DNA from: an uncultured Clostridium sp.
Lineage (GTDB): Bacteria; Bacillota; Clostridia; Lachnospirales; Lachnospiraceae
Assembly (NCBI GenBank): GCA_900552885.1
Contig: USBM01000165.1
Coordinates: forward strand, 1 to 5,214
Reading direction: 5' to 3'
DNA: 5,214 bases
In this document: piece by piece, positions 1 to 5,214 of the stretch
Numbering within the stretch: position 1 is the stretch's first letter
How the letters are laid out: every line of letters begins with the position of its first letter
The notes under the pieces: generated by a model
The model's database searches: none
What the model was told of the DNA's origin: nothing
The model's input: the letters and a program-made list of their open reading frames with translations, nothing else
Program-made: the position numbers and the translations under genes

Positions 1-338
1 TTGCAGCAACAAGTGTTACAACAGTCTTTGCAGCTACAGGATCTAATTCATTTGGAACATTGAGCAATGCTCACTCTAGTGCATCTACATCTTTTACTTC
101 TACAGGCAAATCCAATTTAGCAGCACAATGGAGTGGTACGCCAGGTGGTGCAATATTATATGTTACATGCCCTTCCAATGGATTGACACATACCATTGTC
201 ATAACCGGACCGAATGACTCTCCATCGTCAGCTAAGTATTCATCTACTCCCGGTTCAGGAGATAAAGTTCAGGTAAATGCTAGATTAGGCGGTGCAACCA
301 GCAGAACTAACGTAAGGGCAAGTGCATATGAATTCTAA
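1..338 (+). CDS. Small secreted Ser/Thr/Gly/Ala-rich protein of unknown family (5' partial)
   Basis: The reading frame is open from the first complete codon (base 3) to TAA at 336-338, giving 111 visible codons; the true start lies outside the window. The first visible residues, AATSVTTVFA followed by ATGSNSFG, look like the end of a Sec signal peptide. V-F-A fits a type I signal peptidase site, so the mature product would be about 101 residues. By hand count 62 of 111 visible residues are Ser, Thr, Gly or Ala. There are one Cys, one Trp and only nine Asp/Glu/Lys/Arg residues. The middle alternates hydrophobic and polar residues (AILYVTC, HTIVITGP, KVQVNARL), which suggests a beta-rich fold. 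A start at TTG 60 would discard the signal peptide and is unlikely. The next gene overlaps its end by 11 nt. I do not recognise the family. A secreted bacteriocin-like or surface protein is possible from context only. Confidence 0.72.
   Translation, partial: AATSVTTVFAATGSNSFGTLSNAHSSASTSFTSTGKSNLAAQWSGTPGGAILYVTCPSNGLTHTIVITGPNDSPSSAKYSSTPGSGDKVQVNARLGGATSRTNVRASAYEF
313..318 (+). promoter_or_regulatory. Ribosome binding site for the 328 lipoprotein
   Basis: TAAGGG lies inside the 3' end of the upstream secreted gene, 9 nt before ATG 328 and only 3 nt before the in-frame GTG 322. The spacing favours ATG 328 as the start. The site is weaker than the AGGAGG-type sites further down the operon. 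Confidence 0.5.
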
Positions 339-362
339 TAAGGGCTTATGCATATGTGCACT
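321..362 (+). other. Possible weak hairpin enclosing the lipoprotein start codon
   Basis: AGTGCA at 321-326 can pair with TGCACT at 357-362. TATG at 327-330 can then pair with CATA at 351-354, leaving a 2-nt bulge (355-356) and a 20-nt loop. Both candidate start codons (GTG 322, ATG 328) would lie in the stem. Half the pairs are A-U, and CATATG-type repeats make chance pairing plausible, so this is a tentative call. Confidence 0.25.
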
Positions 363-1635
363 GCTTCTAACCCTGCTTTCGGTACCGGGCTGTGTCCCGG
401 TACCGGAAGAGGTACGTAACAATGCCGGGCTGTATGAAAATCTTACAAATGAAGAGGATACGGATACCTCCAAACTATCGTATGTATCGCTCGCACAGCT
501 GCAGGAGGAGGCACAGCAATGGAAGGGAAAAACTTATAACCAGATCGGGTTGCCGAATCAGATCAGCATCCCACCCTCCGATATGGCAGTGTTGGATATG
601 GGGAATTTTGTGGATACCTATTCCCAATCGGAACGGCTGTTGCAATACTTTTTACCCGAGTATCTGACTGCTTCCGCAGAATATAAGGATGCCTTTCAGT
701 CTACACAGCAACGGTTCAAAGGCTGGGAATATGAAACATCGCAAGACTATAAGATATGGAATACCCCACCCACTGATAAATATGCTGATTCTCCCGATCG
801 AAGTCTGGGAACAAATACGTATGGCCGCTTTTTCTATGCTAACGGTTGGGAGCCCACATTAGATCAACTGGATACAGATGTCGACCATATCAAGCGGGTA
901 GCAGCATTCCATATCAGTAAGGAGGGAATCCCGGATCAGAGCTACTCCCTCTCCGGTCAGGAGGAATCCGTGGCAGCTGCGGTTGCATATACAGAGACTA
1001 CAGTGAATCAGTGGATGGAGGTTGTCTATGGACGAAAGGTCTATGACTACCGGGTAGACTGGCTCTTTGTGATATCCGACGGCAACCTCTGGTACTATTC
1101 CATGGTATTGAACCGAACATATAACGGTGTCCTCTTTGATGACGCTCCTGCTTATCCGAACGAGACAGAGGAACTATATGACGAACAGGATTATCTGTAT
1201 GGAAGCTATCCTTTGACCGTACAGATGTTCAAACCGGACACCATCGGCTTTCTCCGGGAAGCATATTCCCTGCTTCCATCGGAGCAGCAGAAGGTGAATT
1301 CCTACCTGTCCTTAGCCTCAGCCATCCAGCTTGTCTCTTCGAAATTAGCGGCAAAGAATATGTTTTCCTTTGACAATGTATCGCTTTGCTATACCCTGCG
1401 GCAGGATATTCTGACGGATGTTGAGACCGGGCAGCGGAAGTATCCGTTTGGATGCGGATTAATTAATTACGTTGATTCCACCGTTATCGCCAGACCGACC
1501 TGGGTATTTTCAATCGACAGGAGCCGAGTTCCGGAATATAACGATATGAACCGTCTAAACGGACGCAGCCTCACGGTACTGATTGATGCGATCGATGGAA
1601 CTTTTCAATATTACACAGGAGATTGGGGAGAATGA
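328..1635 (+). CDS. Lipoprotein of unknown function, 435 aa
   Basis: This is a predicted secreted lipoprotein anchored on the outer face of the membrane. The N-terminus has a hydrophobic stretch (CALLLTLLS) ending in V-P-G-C, so Cys22 is the likely lipidated residue after SPase II cleavage. The mature part has no further membrane helix and is rich in Tyr, Asp and Glu. Residues about 320-435 contain a segment like SYLSLASAIQLVSSKL, then PTWVFSIDR around Trp392, and finally LTVLIDAIDGT at 415-425. That ending resembles the closing strand of PepSY- or YycI-like domains (a Val-Asp-Ala-x-x-Gly pattern), but the similarity is by eye only. ATG 328 is preferred over GTG 322 because of RBS spacing; GTG would add two residues. 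It overlaps the upstream secreted gene by 11 nt and the downstream permease by 4 nt (ATGA), so translation is probably coupled. By context it could be an immunity, receptor or folding partner of the exporter or secreted protein. Confidence 0.85.
   Translation: MNSNKGLCICALLLTLLSVPGCVPVPEEVRNNAGLYENLTNEEDTDTSKLSYVSLAQLQEEAQQWKGKTYNQIGLPNQISIPPSDMAVLDMGNFVDTYSQSERLLQYFLPEYLTASAEYKDAFQSTQQRFKGWEYETSQDYKIWNTPPTDKYADSPDRSLGTNTYGRFFYANGWEPTLDQLDTDVDHIKRVAAFHISKEGIPDQSYSLSGQEESVAAAVAYTETTVNQWMEVVYGRKVYDYRVDWLFVISDGNLWYYSMVLNRTYNGVLFDDAPAYPNETEELYDEQDYLYGSYPLTVQMFKPDTIGFLREAYSLLPSEQQKVNSYLSLASAIQLVSSKLAAKNMFSFDNVSLCYTLRQDILTDVETGQRKYPFGCGLINYVDSTVIARPTWVFSIDRSRVPEYNDMNRLNGRSLTVLIDAIDGTFQYYTGDWGE
380..405 (+). 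other. Perfect 10-bp GC-rich hairpin within the lipobox coding sequence
   Basis: CGGTACCGGG (380-389) and CCCGGTACCG (396-405) are exact reverse complements separated by a 6-nt loop, CTGTGT. Eight of ten pairs are G-C. No T-run follows (GAAGAGG comes next), so it is not an intrinsic terminator. It encodes the lipobox surroundings (S-V-P-G-C-V-P-V-P). It begins about 40 nt after the stop codon of the small secreted gene, so it could protect the upstream message end or slow ribosomes entering the lipoprotein gene. Confidence 0.6.
1617..1622 (+). promoter_or_regulatory. Ribosome binding site for the 1632 permease
   Basis: AGGAGA sits inside the last codons of the lipoprotein gene, 9 nt before ATG 1632. 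A second purine run, GGGGAG (1625-1630), is 4 nt before ATG 1635, so either of the two adjacent ATG codons could be used. TTG 1623 is directly next to the site and therefore unlikely. Confidence 0.6.
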
Positions 1636-2507
1636 TGAATAGAATGAAACAATGGTGGAACAGAGGCCGCAGGTACACAGGCGGTATACATATGCCGGGT
1701 ATGATCCTCCTGATGGTCGTACTGCTTACCATGAAGAATTCCTTTATGACGACAGAAACGGAAAGAACCCTATTCTATGAGATCTTTAAGGAAGGCAAAG
1801 CTGCATTTGAACAGGCAGGTCTGATTGGAACTGCCGTATTCCAGCTTACAGATATTGGCAACGTAAGTGACTGGCTTGTGATATTCTTTCCATTTATAGC
1901 CGGTTACTCCTTTGTCACAGTTCTCTGTGATGATTTTCAATCTGGTTTTGTACGACTTGCAGCCGTACGGATGGGAAGTCGGCGCTATCTGCGCCGGATG
2001 TTCCGTTGCGGAATACTGGCTATTCTGGTAATCGGTATTACGGCACTGCTCCTGTTTGGCATCTTCTGCAGGGTAACATGCTTATCCATACATGACCTGC
2101 CGCACGAAGAGGCCGCAATGCTGTATAAAGCGATCTGGCGGAAAACATATGCCGGTACTTCTGATCCGACTATATGGAATTATATCTATCCGTTGCTGCG
2201 TAATAACTTGGTGATCCTCTTTGTTATGCTGTTAGAGGGGTTGATCTCTTTCCTGCTTGCCGCAGCCACAAAGAACAAATATTTTTCTCTGTTTGTGCCC
2301 TGTATGGTGTTATATATATTGGTGAAGACGGCAGACTCCCTAGTTGAAAGAGGATTCGGATGGGCAGAATATCTGTCACCGGCTGCATGGCTTGTACATA
2401 CGCCGGCATTGATTGTGGTGCTCAGTCTTTCCATATTCATCGTAGTGGCAGCCGAGGAAGCTTTTGTAAGAATATTAGATAGGGGGGTGGATTGCCTTGC
2501 ATATTAA
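1632..2507 (+). CDS. ABC-2-type exporter permease subunit 1, 291 aa
   Basis: This is an integral membrane protein, probably one half of the transmembrane pore of the exporter powered by the ATPase at 3385. I see about six hydrophobic helices, near residues 21-39, 81-99, 127-146, 193-212, 217-234 and 258-275. An extracellular loop lies between helices 1 and 2, as is usual for ABC-2 permeases. After helix 2 comes D-D-F-Q-S-G (100-105), then basic residues and G-S-R-R-Y-L (115-120). This matches the Asp-x-x-Ser-Gly...Arg...Ser-Arg pattern often found in the cytosolic loop of ABC-2 and lantibiotic-immunity permeases. The start at ATG 1632 forms an ATGA overlap with the lipoprotein stop and has AGGAGA at 9 nt. 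The length is close to typical LanE/LanG or BcrB subunits, slightly on the long side. Exporter role is well supported by neighbours; the substrate is unknown. Confidence 0.82.
   Translation: MMNRMKQWWNRGRRYTGGIHMPGMILLMVVLLTMKNSFMTTETERTLFYEIFKEGKAAFEQAGLIGTAVFQLTDIGNVSDWLVIFFPFIAGYSFVTVLCDDFQSGFVRLAAVRMGSRRYLRRMFRCGILAILVIGITALLLFGIFCRVTCLSIHDLPHEEAAMLYKAIWRKTYAGTSDPTIWNYIYPLLRNNLVILFVMLLEGLISFLLAAATKNKYFSLFVPCMVLYILVKTADSLVERGFGWAEYLSPAAWLVHTPALIVVLSLSIFIVVAAEEAFVRILDRGVDCLAY
2481..2490 (+). promoter_or_regulatory. G-rich ribosome binding site that fixes a TTG start
   Basis: AGGGGGGTGG lies 6 nt before TTG 2497, inside the end of the preceding permease gene. An in-frame TAG at 2476-2478 and the absence of any ATG or GTG between it and 2497 leave TTG as the only ordinary start. 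The next in-frame ATG would remove the first membrane helix. Confidence 0.65.
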
Positions 2508-3372
2508 AAGAACGCGAAGACATAGGATTCGAAATATTATACGCCTGAACTGGACGGAATTTGTAAGGAGCCCTAAGCTCTACCTGATCCTATTCTCCTA
2601 TATATGTATCGTAGAGCGCAGTCTGCTCCCTATGCTCCGGTTATCTGACCAGATTGGAGAGGCACTGAATATTGTTGAACCCTTCATTGCATTTTGTAAC
2701 TCCAAATGGGAAGCACTGCTGATCCCATTAACATATCTGGTTATCTTCTGCGATTATCCCCGATCCAATTCACATTACACATATACGATTGTAAGAGCCG
2801 GACGTGCAAACTGGATCTGGGGAAATTGTCTGTTTGCCATGCTGGTGTCTACTGTATACATGGGCAGTATCTTTGTTATGTCGCTAATCGTGTGCCAAAA
2901 GCAAAGCTTTGTATTCAACGGCTGGAGCCTGTATACCAGAAAGATGAAATACTACTATAATACACAGCTTATGGCATTCGGAGAGGATAAAGTATTAGAT
3001 GCAGGGCTGTACATGCATTATAGTCCGTATGAAGCATTAGGCTATACATTACTGTTAAATATATTAATGGGACTTACCATATCCGGTATCTTTTTGTTAT
3101 GCAACGTATTACAGAAGCATAATCTTGGCATGATATGCAACGTATTATTGCTGATTGGCGGTTGGATCACAAATCAGTTTCTTGGAAATATCATGTGGAT
3201 CTTTCCCTATGCAAACTGTAAGCTCGGATGGCACCACAAATACATATTACGGGAGACAATATTAACGGATGGTTATTCCGTGGCATATTTTGTAATTCTG
3301 ATATTGATCCTGTATGGCTTCCTGTTTTGGAAGATCCGCAGGACGCCAATCTATGTATCGGACAATCTGTAG
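2497..3372 (+). CDS. ABC-2-type exporter permease subunit 2, 291 aa (TTG start)
   Basis: This is a second multi-pass membrane protein, likely pairing with the 1632 product to form a heterodimeric exporter channel. It opens with a strongly basic cytosolic tail (KRTRRHRIR), then R-L-N-W-T-E-F-V-R-S-P-K leading into the first helix. Such an N-terminal amphipathic lead-in is common in ABC-2 permeases. Hydrophobic segments are near residues 28-44, 70-86, 109-132, 180-202, 211-229 and 262-279. After helix 2, D86-Y-P-R-S-N and R100-x-G-R103-x-x-W-I parallel the D-D-F-Q-S-G...G-S-R-R motif of the first permease, which suggests divergent paralogues. The protein has the same length as its neighbour (291 aa) but little obvious identity. 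It overlaps the upstream gene by 11 nt and is followed 12 nt later by the ATPase. Substrate is unknown. Confidence 0.8.
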   Translation: MHIKRTRRHRIRNIIRLNWTEFVRSPKLYLILFSYICIVERSLLPMLRLSDQIGEALNIVEPFIAFCNSKWEALLIPLTYLVIFCDYPRSNSHYTYTIVRAGRANWIWGNCLFAMLVSTVYMGSIFVMSLIVCQKQSFVFNGWSLYTRKMKYYYNTQLMAFGEDKVLDAGLYMHYSPYEALGYTLLLNILMGLTISGIFLLCNVLQKHNLGMICNVLLLIGGWITNQFLGNIMWIFPYANCKLGWHHKYILRETILTDGYSVAYFVILILILYGFLFWKIRRTPIYVSDNL

Positions 3373-3376
3373 GAGG
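3371..3376 (+). promoter_or_regulatory. Consensus ribosome binding site for the ATPase gene
   Basis: AGGAGG overlaps the TAG stop codon of the second permease and lies 8 nt before ATG 3385. This is the strongest such site in the window together with that at 4038. It implies efficient, stop-coupled translation of the ATPase. Confidence 0.7.
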
Positions 3377-3384
3377 ACAAGACG

Positions 3385-4035
3385 ATGGAGGAAAAAGTAT
3401 ACGCAGTAGAATTACATGAAGTGGGACTCACGATTGACAAGCAGGAGTTGTTGAAGGATATTTCCCTGAATCTTGATTATGGAAAGATATATGGCATTAT
3501 CGGACGCAACGGTTCCGGCAAGACGCTGCTGTTCAAATGTATTGCCGGATTCATCCTGCCAACACACGGAGATATCGAAGTGATTGGAGAACAGATCGGA
3601 CAGGACACCGATTTTTCGGGACATATGGGCGTTATCATTGAAACACCGGGATTCATACCTCACTATTCCGCATATAAGAATCTGAAGATTTTAGCTGACA
3701 TTTCAGGCGGGGTGAAGAAAGAACGTATCATAGAGTGTATTCGCATGGTGGGTCTGGACGAAAAAGAGCGCAAACCTGTGAAGAAATATTCTCTTGGCAT
3801 GCGACAACGACTAGGCTTAGCGCAGGCAATCATGGAAGACCCACATGTACTTGTATTAGATGAACCGATGAACGGACTAGACAAACAAGGAGTAGCGGAT
3901 ATCCGCCATCTTTTGCTCGAACTGAAAAAGCAGGACAAAACCATTCTCATCGCATCCCATAATGCAGAAGATATCCGTCTCTTGTGTGATGAGGTCTATG
4001 AAATGGATGCAGGCATGCTGACAAAAATAAAGTAA
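3385..4035 (+). CDS. BcrA/LanF-type ABC transporter ATP-binding protein, 216 aa
   Basis: This is the cytosolic nucleotide-binding subunit that hydrolyses ATP to drive the two permeases at 1632 and 2497. All core motifs are visible: Walker A G-R-N-G-S-G-K-T at 40-47; signature Y-S-L-G-M-R-Q-R at 135-142; Walker B V-L-V-L-D-E-P at 155-161 with catalytic Glu160; D-loop G-L-D at 164-166; and H-loop His192 in S-H-N. Where most ABC ATPases have the Q-loop Gln, this one has Glu86 in G-V-I-I-E-T-P-G-F. That E-loop is known from lantibiotic-immunity LanF and related BcrA proteins. The signature YSLGM and the stretch DEPMNGLDKQG also match this group. The length is complete but short at the C-terminus, lacking the 80-90 residue extension found in many bacitracin-type ATPases. 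Family assignment is firm; peptide or antibiotic as substrate is inferred. Confidence 0.95.
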   Translation: MEEKVYAVELHEVGLTIDKQELLKDISLNLDYGKIYGIIGRNGSGKTLLFKCIAGFILPTHGDIEVIGEQIGQDTDFSGHMGVIIETPGFIPHYSAYKNLKILADISGGVKKERIIECIRMVGLDEKERKPVKKYSLGMRQRLGLAQAIMEDPHVLVLDEPMNGLDKQGVADIRHLLLELKKQDKTILIASHNAEDIRLLCDEVYEMDAGMLTKIK

Positions 4036-4037
4036 AC

Positions 4038-4044
4038 AGGAGGG
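4038..4044 (+). promoter_or_regulatory. Ribosome binding site that selects ATG 4053
   Basis: AGGAGGG lies 8 nt before ATG 4053 and 3 nt before another ATG at 4048. The 4048 ATG gives only Met-Val-stop, so the spacing and the reading frame both choose 4053 for the solute-binding protein. Confidence 0.7.
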
Positions 4045-4052
4045 CTTATGGT

Positions 4053-5214
4053 ATGAAACGCTATGTCATGGGAATTACAATGTGTCTGATACTTATATTC
4101 GTAACCACCGGATGTGGGAATCGGTTATCTTATGATGAACATACTATTGTATTAGGGGTTCTATCCGGCGGTGGTCAATCCATTGAAGAAGCTGTTGCCA
4201 CATATAACCATTCCCACAATGATTATCAGATTGTTCTGAAGGATTACGGGAGCAAGGACAATGCGATTGACAAGATGATTACGGATCTTATGACTGGCTC
4301 TACACCGGATATTATCTTTCTGAATACACTTCCCATTGAACAATATGTGGAAAAGGGCTTGTTAGAAGACTTAACACCATATATGGAGCAGGATCCGGAC
4401 TGTTCGGTAGAGGATCTCATACCGAATGTATATGATAACATGAGAATAAACGATGGTCTATATTTTACCTCACCAGGGTTTGCTGTATTTACAATCGGGG
4501 CAGGACAGAGTGTAGTCGGAAATCATAGCGGATATACCATTAAGGAATTTAATGATCTATTAGAGACGCAGAAGAATAAGGATATCCAGCCATTCTATAG
4601 TACATACAAAGGACATCTTCTGTCCACCCTATGCTGCTATAATCTTGGTGATTATATCGACTGGAATACCGGAACCTGCTCCTTCGACGGAGAAGAATTC
4701 CGGACAATTCTTCAATTGTGTAATGAATGGGGCGAAAATGATCTCACGGATTATGAGGAAGAAGAACCCGAATTAGTATCCTCCGGCAGAGAATTGTTTG
4801 TCCTAACAGAGGCAGACCTCAGAAATATGGAATATAACCGGGAGATGTTTCAGGAGGAGATCTGCTATATTGGATATCCCTGTGCAGACCGCCAAGGAAA
4901 TTATATGAAATTCAGCACAATGCTTGGTATGAATACCAAGTCAGAGAAAAAGGATGCTGCTTGGTCTTTTCTGCGCATGTTTATGACACAGGAATTTCAG
5001 AAGGATAATATCTTCTGCGACTGGCCAAGCAGATCCGACTGCTATGAGCAAAAGCTTGCTGACGCGGTTGCAGATACCCCTGAATATGCACAAGATGTAC
5101 CTATATTACGACAGATAATAGAAAACACTCATAAGAGAGATCAAACAGAGGATGCTTTGATGGATGAGATCATCTGGGATGAAGCCGAAAAATACTTCCA
5201 GGGTAAAAAGACCT
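4053..5214 (+). CDS. Family-1 extracellular solute-binding lipoprotein (3' partial)
   Basis: This frame is open to the window edge: 387 residues visible, no stop. The N-terminus is a lipoprotein signal (MKRYVMGITMCLILIFVTTGC), with Cys21 as the lipidated residue. Residues after it read H-T-I-V-L-G-V-L, an opening beta strand. They are followed by a helix ending A-T-Y-N (compare the usual FN after the first helix) and later P-D-I-I-F-L-N (85-91) and Y-V-E-K-G-L-L-E-D-L-T-P. These features are typical of carbohydrate-type (UgpB/MalE-like) binding proteins. The visible end, I-W-D-E-A-E-K-Y-F-Q-G-K-K-T, matches the common C-terminal E-x-x-x-Y-F-x-G-x-K/x motif, so probably only 20-35 residues are missing. 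It would bind a ligand outside the cell. Binding proteins normally serve importers with MalF/MalG-type permeases; none is in the window, although such genes could follow. The 17-nt gap to the ATPase gene indicates the same operon. The ligand cannot be read from the sequence. Confidence 0.85.
   Translation, partial: MKRYVMGITMCLILIFVTTGCGNRLSYDEHTIVLGVLSGGGQSIEEAVATYNHSHNDYQIVLKDYGSKDNAIDKMITDLMTGSTPDIIFLNTLPIEQYVEKGLLEDLTPYMEQDPDCSVEDLIPNVYDNMRINDGLYFTSPGFAVFTIGAGQSVVGNHSGYTIKEFNDLLETQKNKDIQPFYSTYKGHLLSTLCCYNLGDYIDWNTGTCSFDGEEFRTILQLCNEWGENDLTDYEEEEPELVSSGRELFVLTEADLRNMEYNREMFQEEICYIGYPCADRQGNYMKFSTMLGMNTKSEKKDAAWSFLRMFMTQEFQKDNIFCDWPSRSDCYEQKLADAVADTPEYAQDVPILRQIIENTHKRDQTEDALMDEIIWDEAEKYFQGKKT

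Noticed and set aside
341..350. AGGGCTTATG occurs both here and at 4041-4050, near the two lipoprotein starts
   Set aside because: The 10-nt match is short, and only the second copy works as part of an RBS-start region; chance similarity of RBS-like sequence explains it.
380..405. Intrinsic terminator at the GC-rich hairpin
   Set aside because: No U-run follows the stem and the hairpin lies inside a long continuous lipoprotein reading frame.
348..419. A 23-codon reading frame (MHMCTASNPAF...) in the frame of the first gene, just after its stop
   Set aside because: The purine run before it is only 3 nt from the ATG, it lies wholly inside the lipoprotein signal-peptide coding region, and nothing supports its translation.
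392..667. Open frame of 91 codons in a second + frame inside the lipoprotein gene
   Set aside because: The product is Arg- and Ile-rich with no family features, and the overlapping lipoprotein frame is clearly the coding one.
3663..3950. Open frame of 95 codons on the - strand opposite the ATPase
   Set aside because: It is antisense to the conserved ATPase motifs, Ser/Arg-rich in composition and has no RBS; it is a shadow of the real gene.
4048..4056. ATG at 4048 as a possible start of the solute-binding protein
   Set aside because: It reads Met-Val-stop; the lipoprotein signal begins at ATG 4053, which also has the correct RBS spacing.
1..5214. Mobile elements, CRISPR arrays, tRNA/rRNA genes and riboswitches
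   Set aside because: I saw no regularly spaced repeats, transposase or integrase motifs or terminal inverted repeats. There is no non-coding stretch longer than 17 nt, so no room exists for structured RNA genes.

Overview
The window reads as a fragment of a Gram-positive, low-to-mid GC Firmicutes chromosome, most likely a gut or rumen Lachnospiraceae-type Clostridia. This rests on strong AGGAGG-type Shine-Dalgarno sites, two Sec/SPase II lipoproteins, a BcrA-type ABC ATPase, and a carbohydrate-type solute-binding lipoprotein whose C-terminus has a tail familiar from that group. No rRNA, tRNA, transposase or other taxonomic marker is present, so the assignment is by protein character only.

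All six genes lie on the + strand and are tightly packed. In order they are: (1) the 3' part of a small Ser/Thr/Gly/Ala-rich secreted protein (1-338, 5' end outside the window); (2) a 435-aa lipoprotein of unknown function (328-1635); (3) and (4) two 291-aa six-helix membrane proteins of ABC-2 permease character (1632-2507 and 2497-3372); (5) a 216-aa BcrA/LanF-type ATPase (3385-4035); (6) a family-1 extracellular solute-binding lipoprotein that runs off the 3' edge (4053-5214+). Genes 1/2, 2/3 and 3/4 overlap by 11, 4 and 11 nt. Genes 4/5 and 5/6 are separated by only 12 and 17 nt. No promoter or intrinsic terminator is visible, so the whole window looks like the interior of one operon.

Genes 3-5 form a complete ABC-2 exporter: two different permeases plus one ATPase. 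This is the subunit plan of LanFEG/BcrAB peptide-antibiotic immunity and export pumps. The ATPase carries Glu where most ABC proteins have the Q-loop Gln, the E-loop variant known from the LanF group. With a small Sec-exported protein at the head and a surface lipoprotein next to it, the simplest hypothesis is a secreted peptide or small protein with its own export, immunity or sensing apparatus. That hypothesis is inference; no gene here is recognised as a known bacteriocin. The solute-binding protein at the end is unexpected beside an ABC-2 exporter.

A 10-bp GC-rich perfect hairpin lies in the coding sequence of the lipoprotein lipobox (380-405). It follows directly after the small secreted gene, whose codon use is markedly more A/T-ending than that of the lipoprotein. 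This suggests the first gene may be expressed at a different level from the rest.
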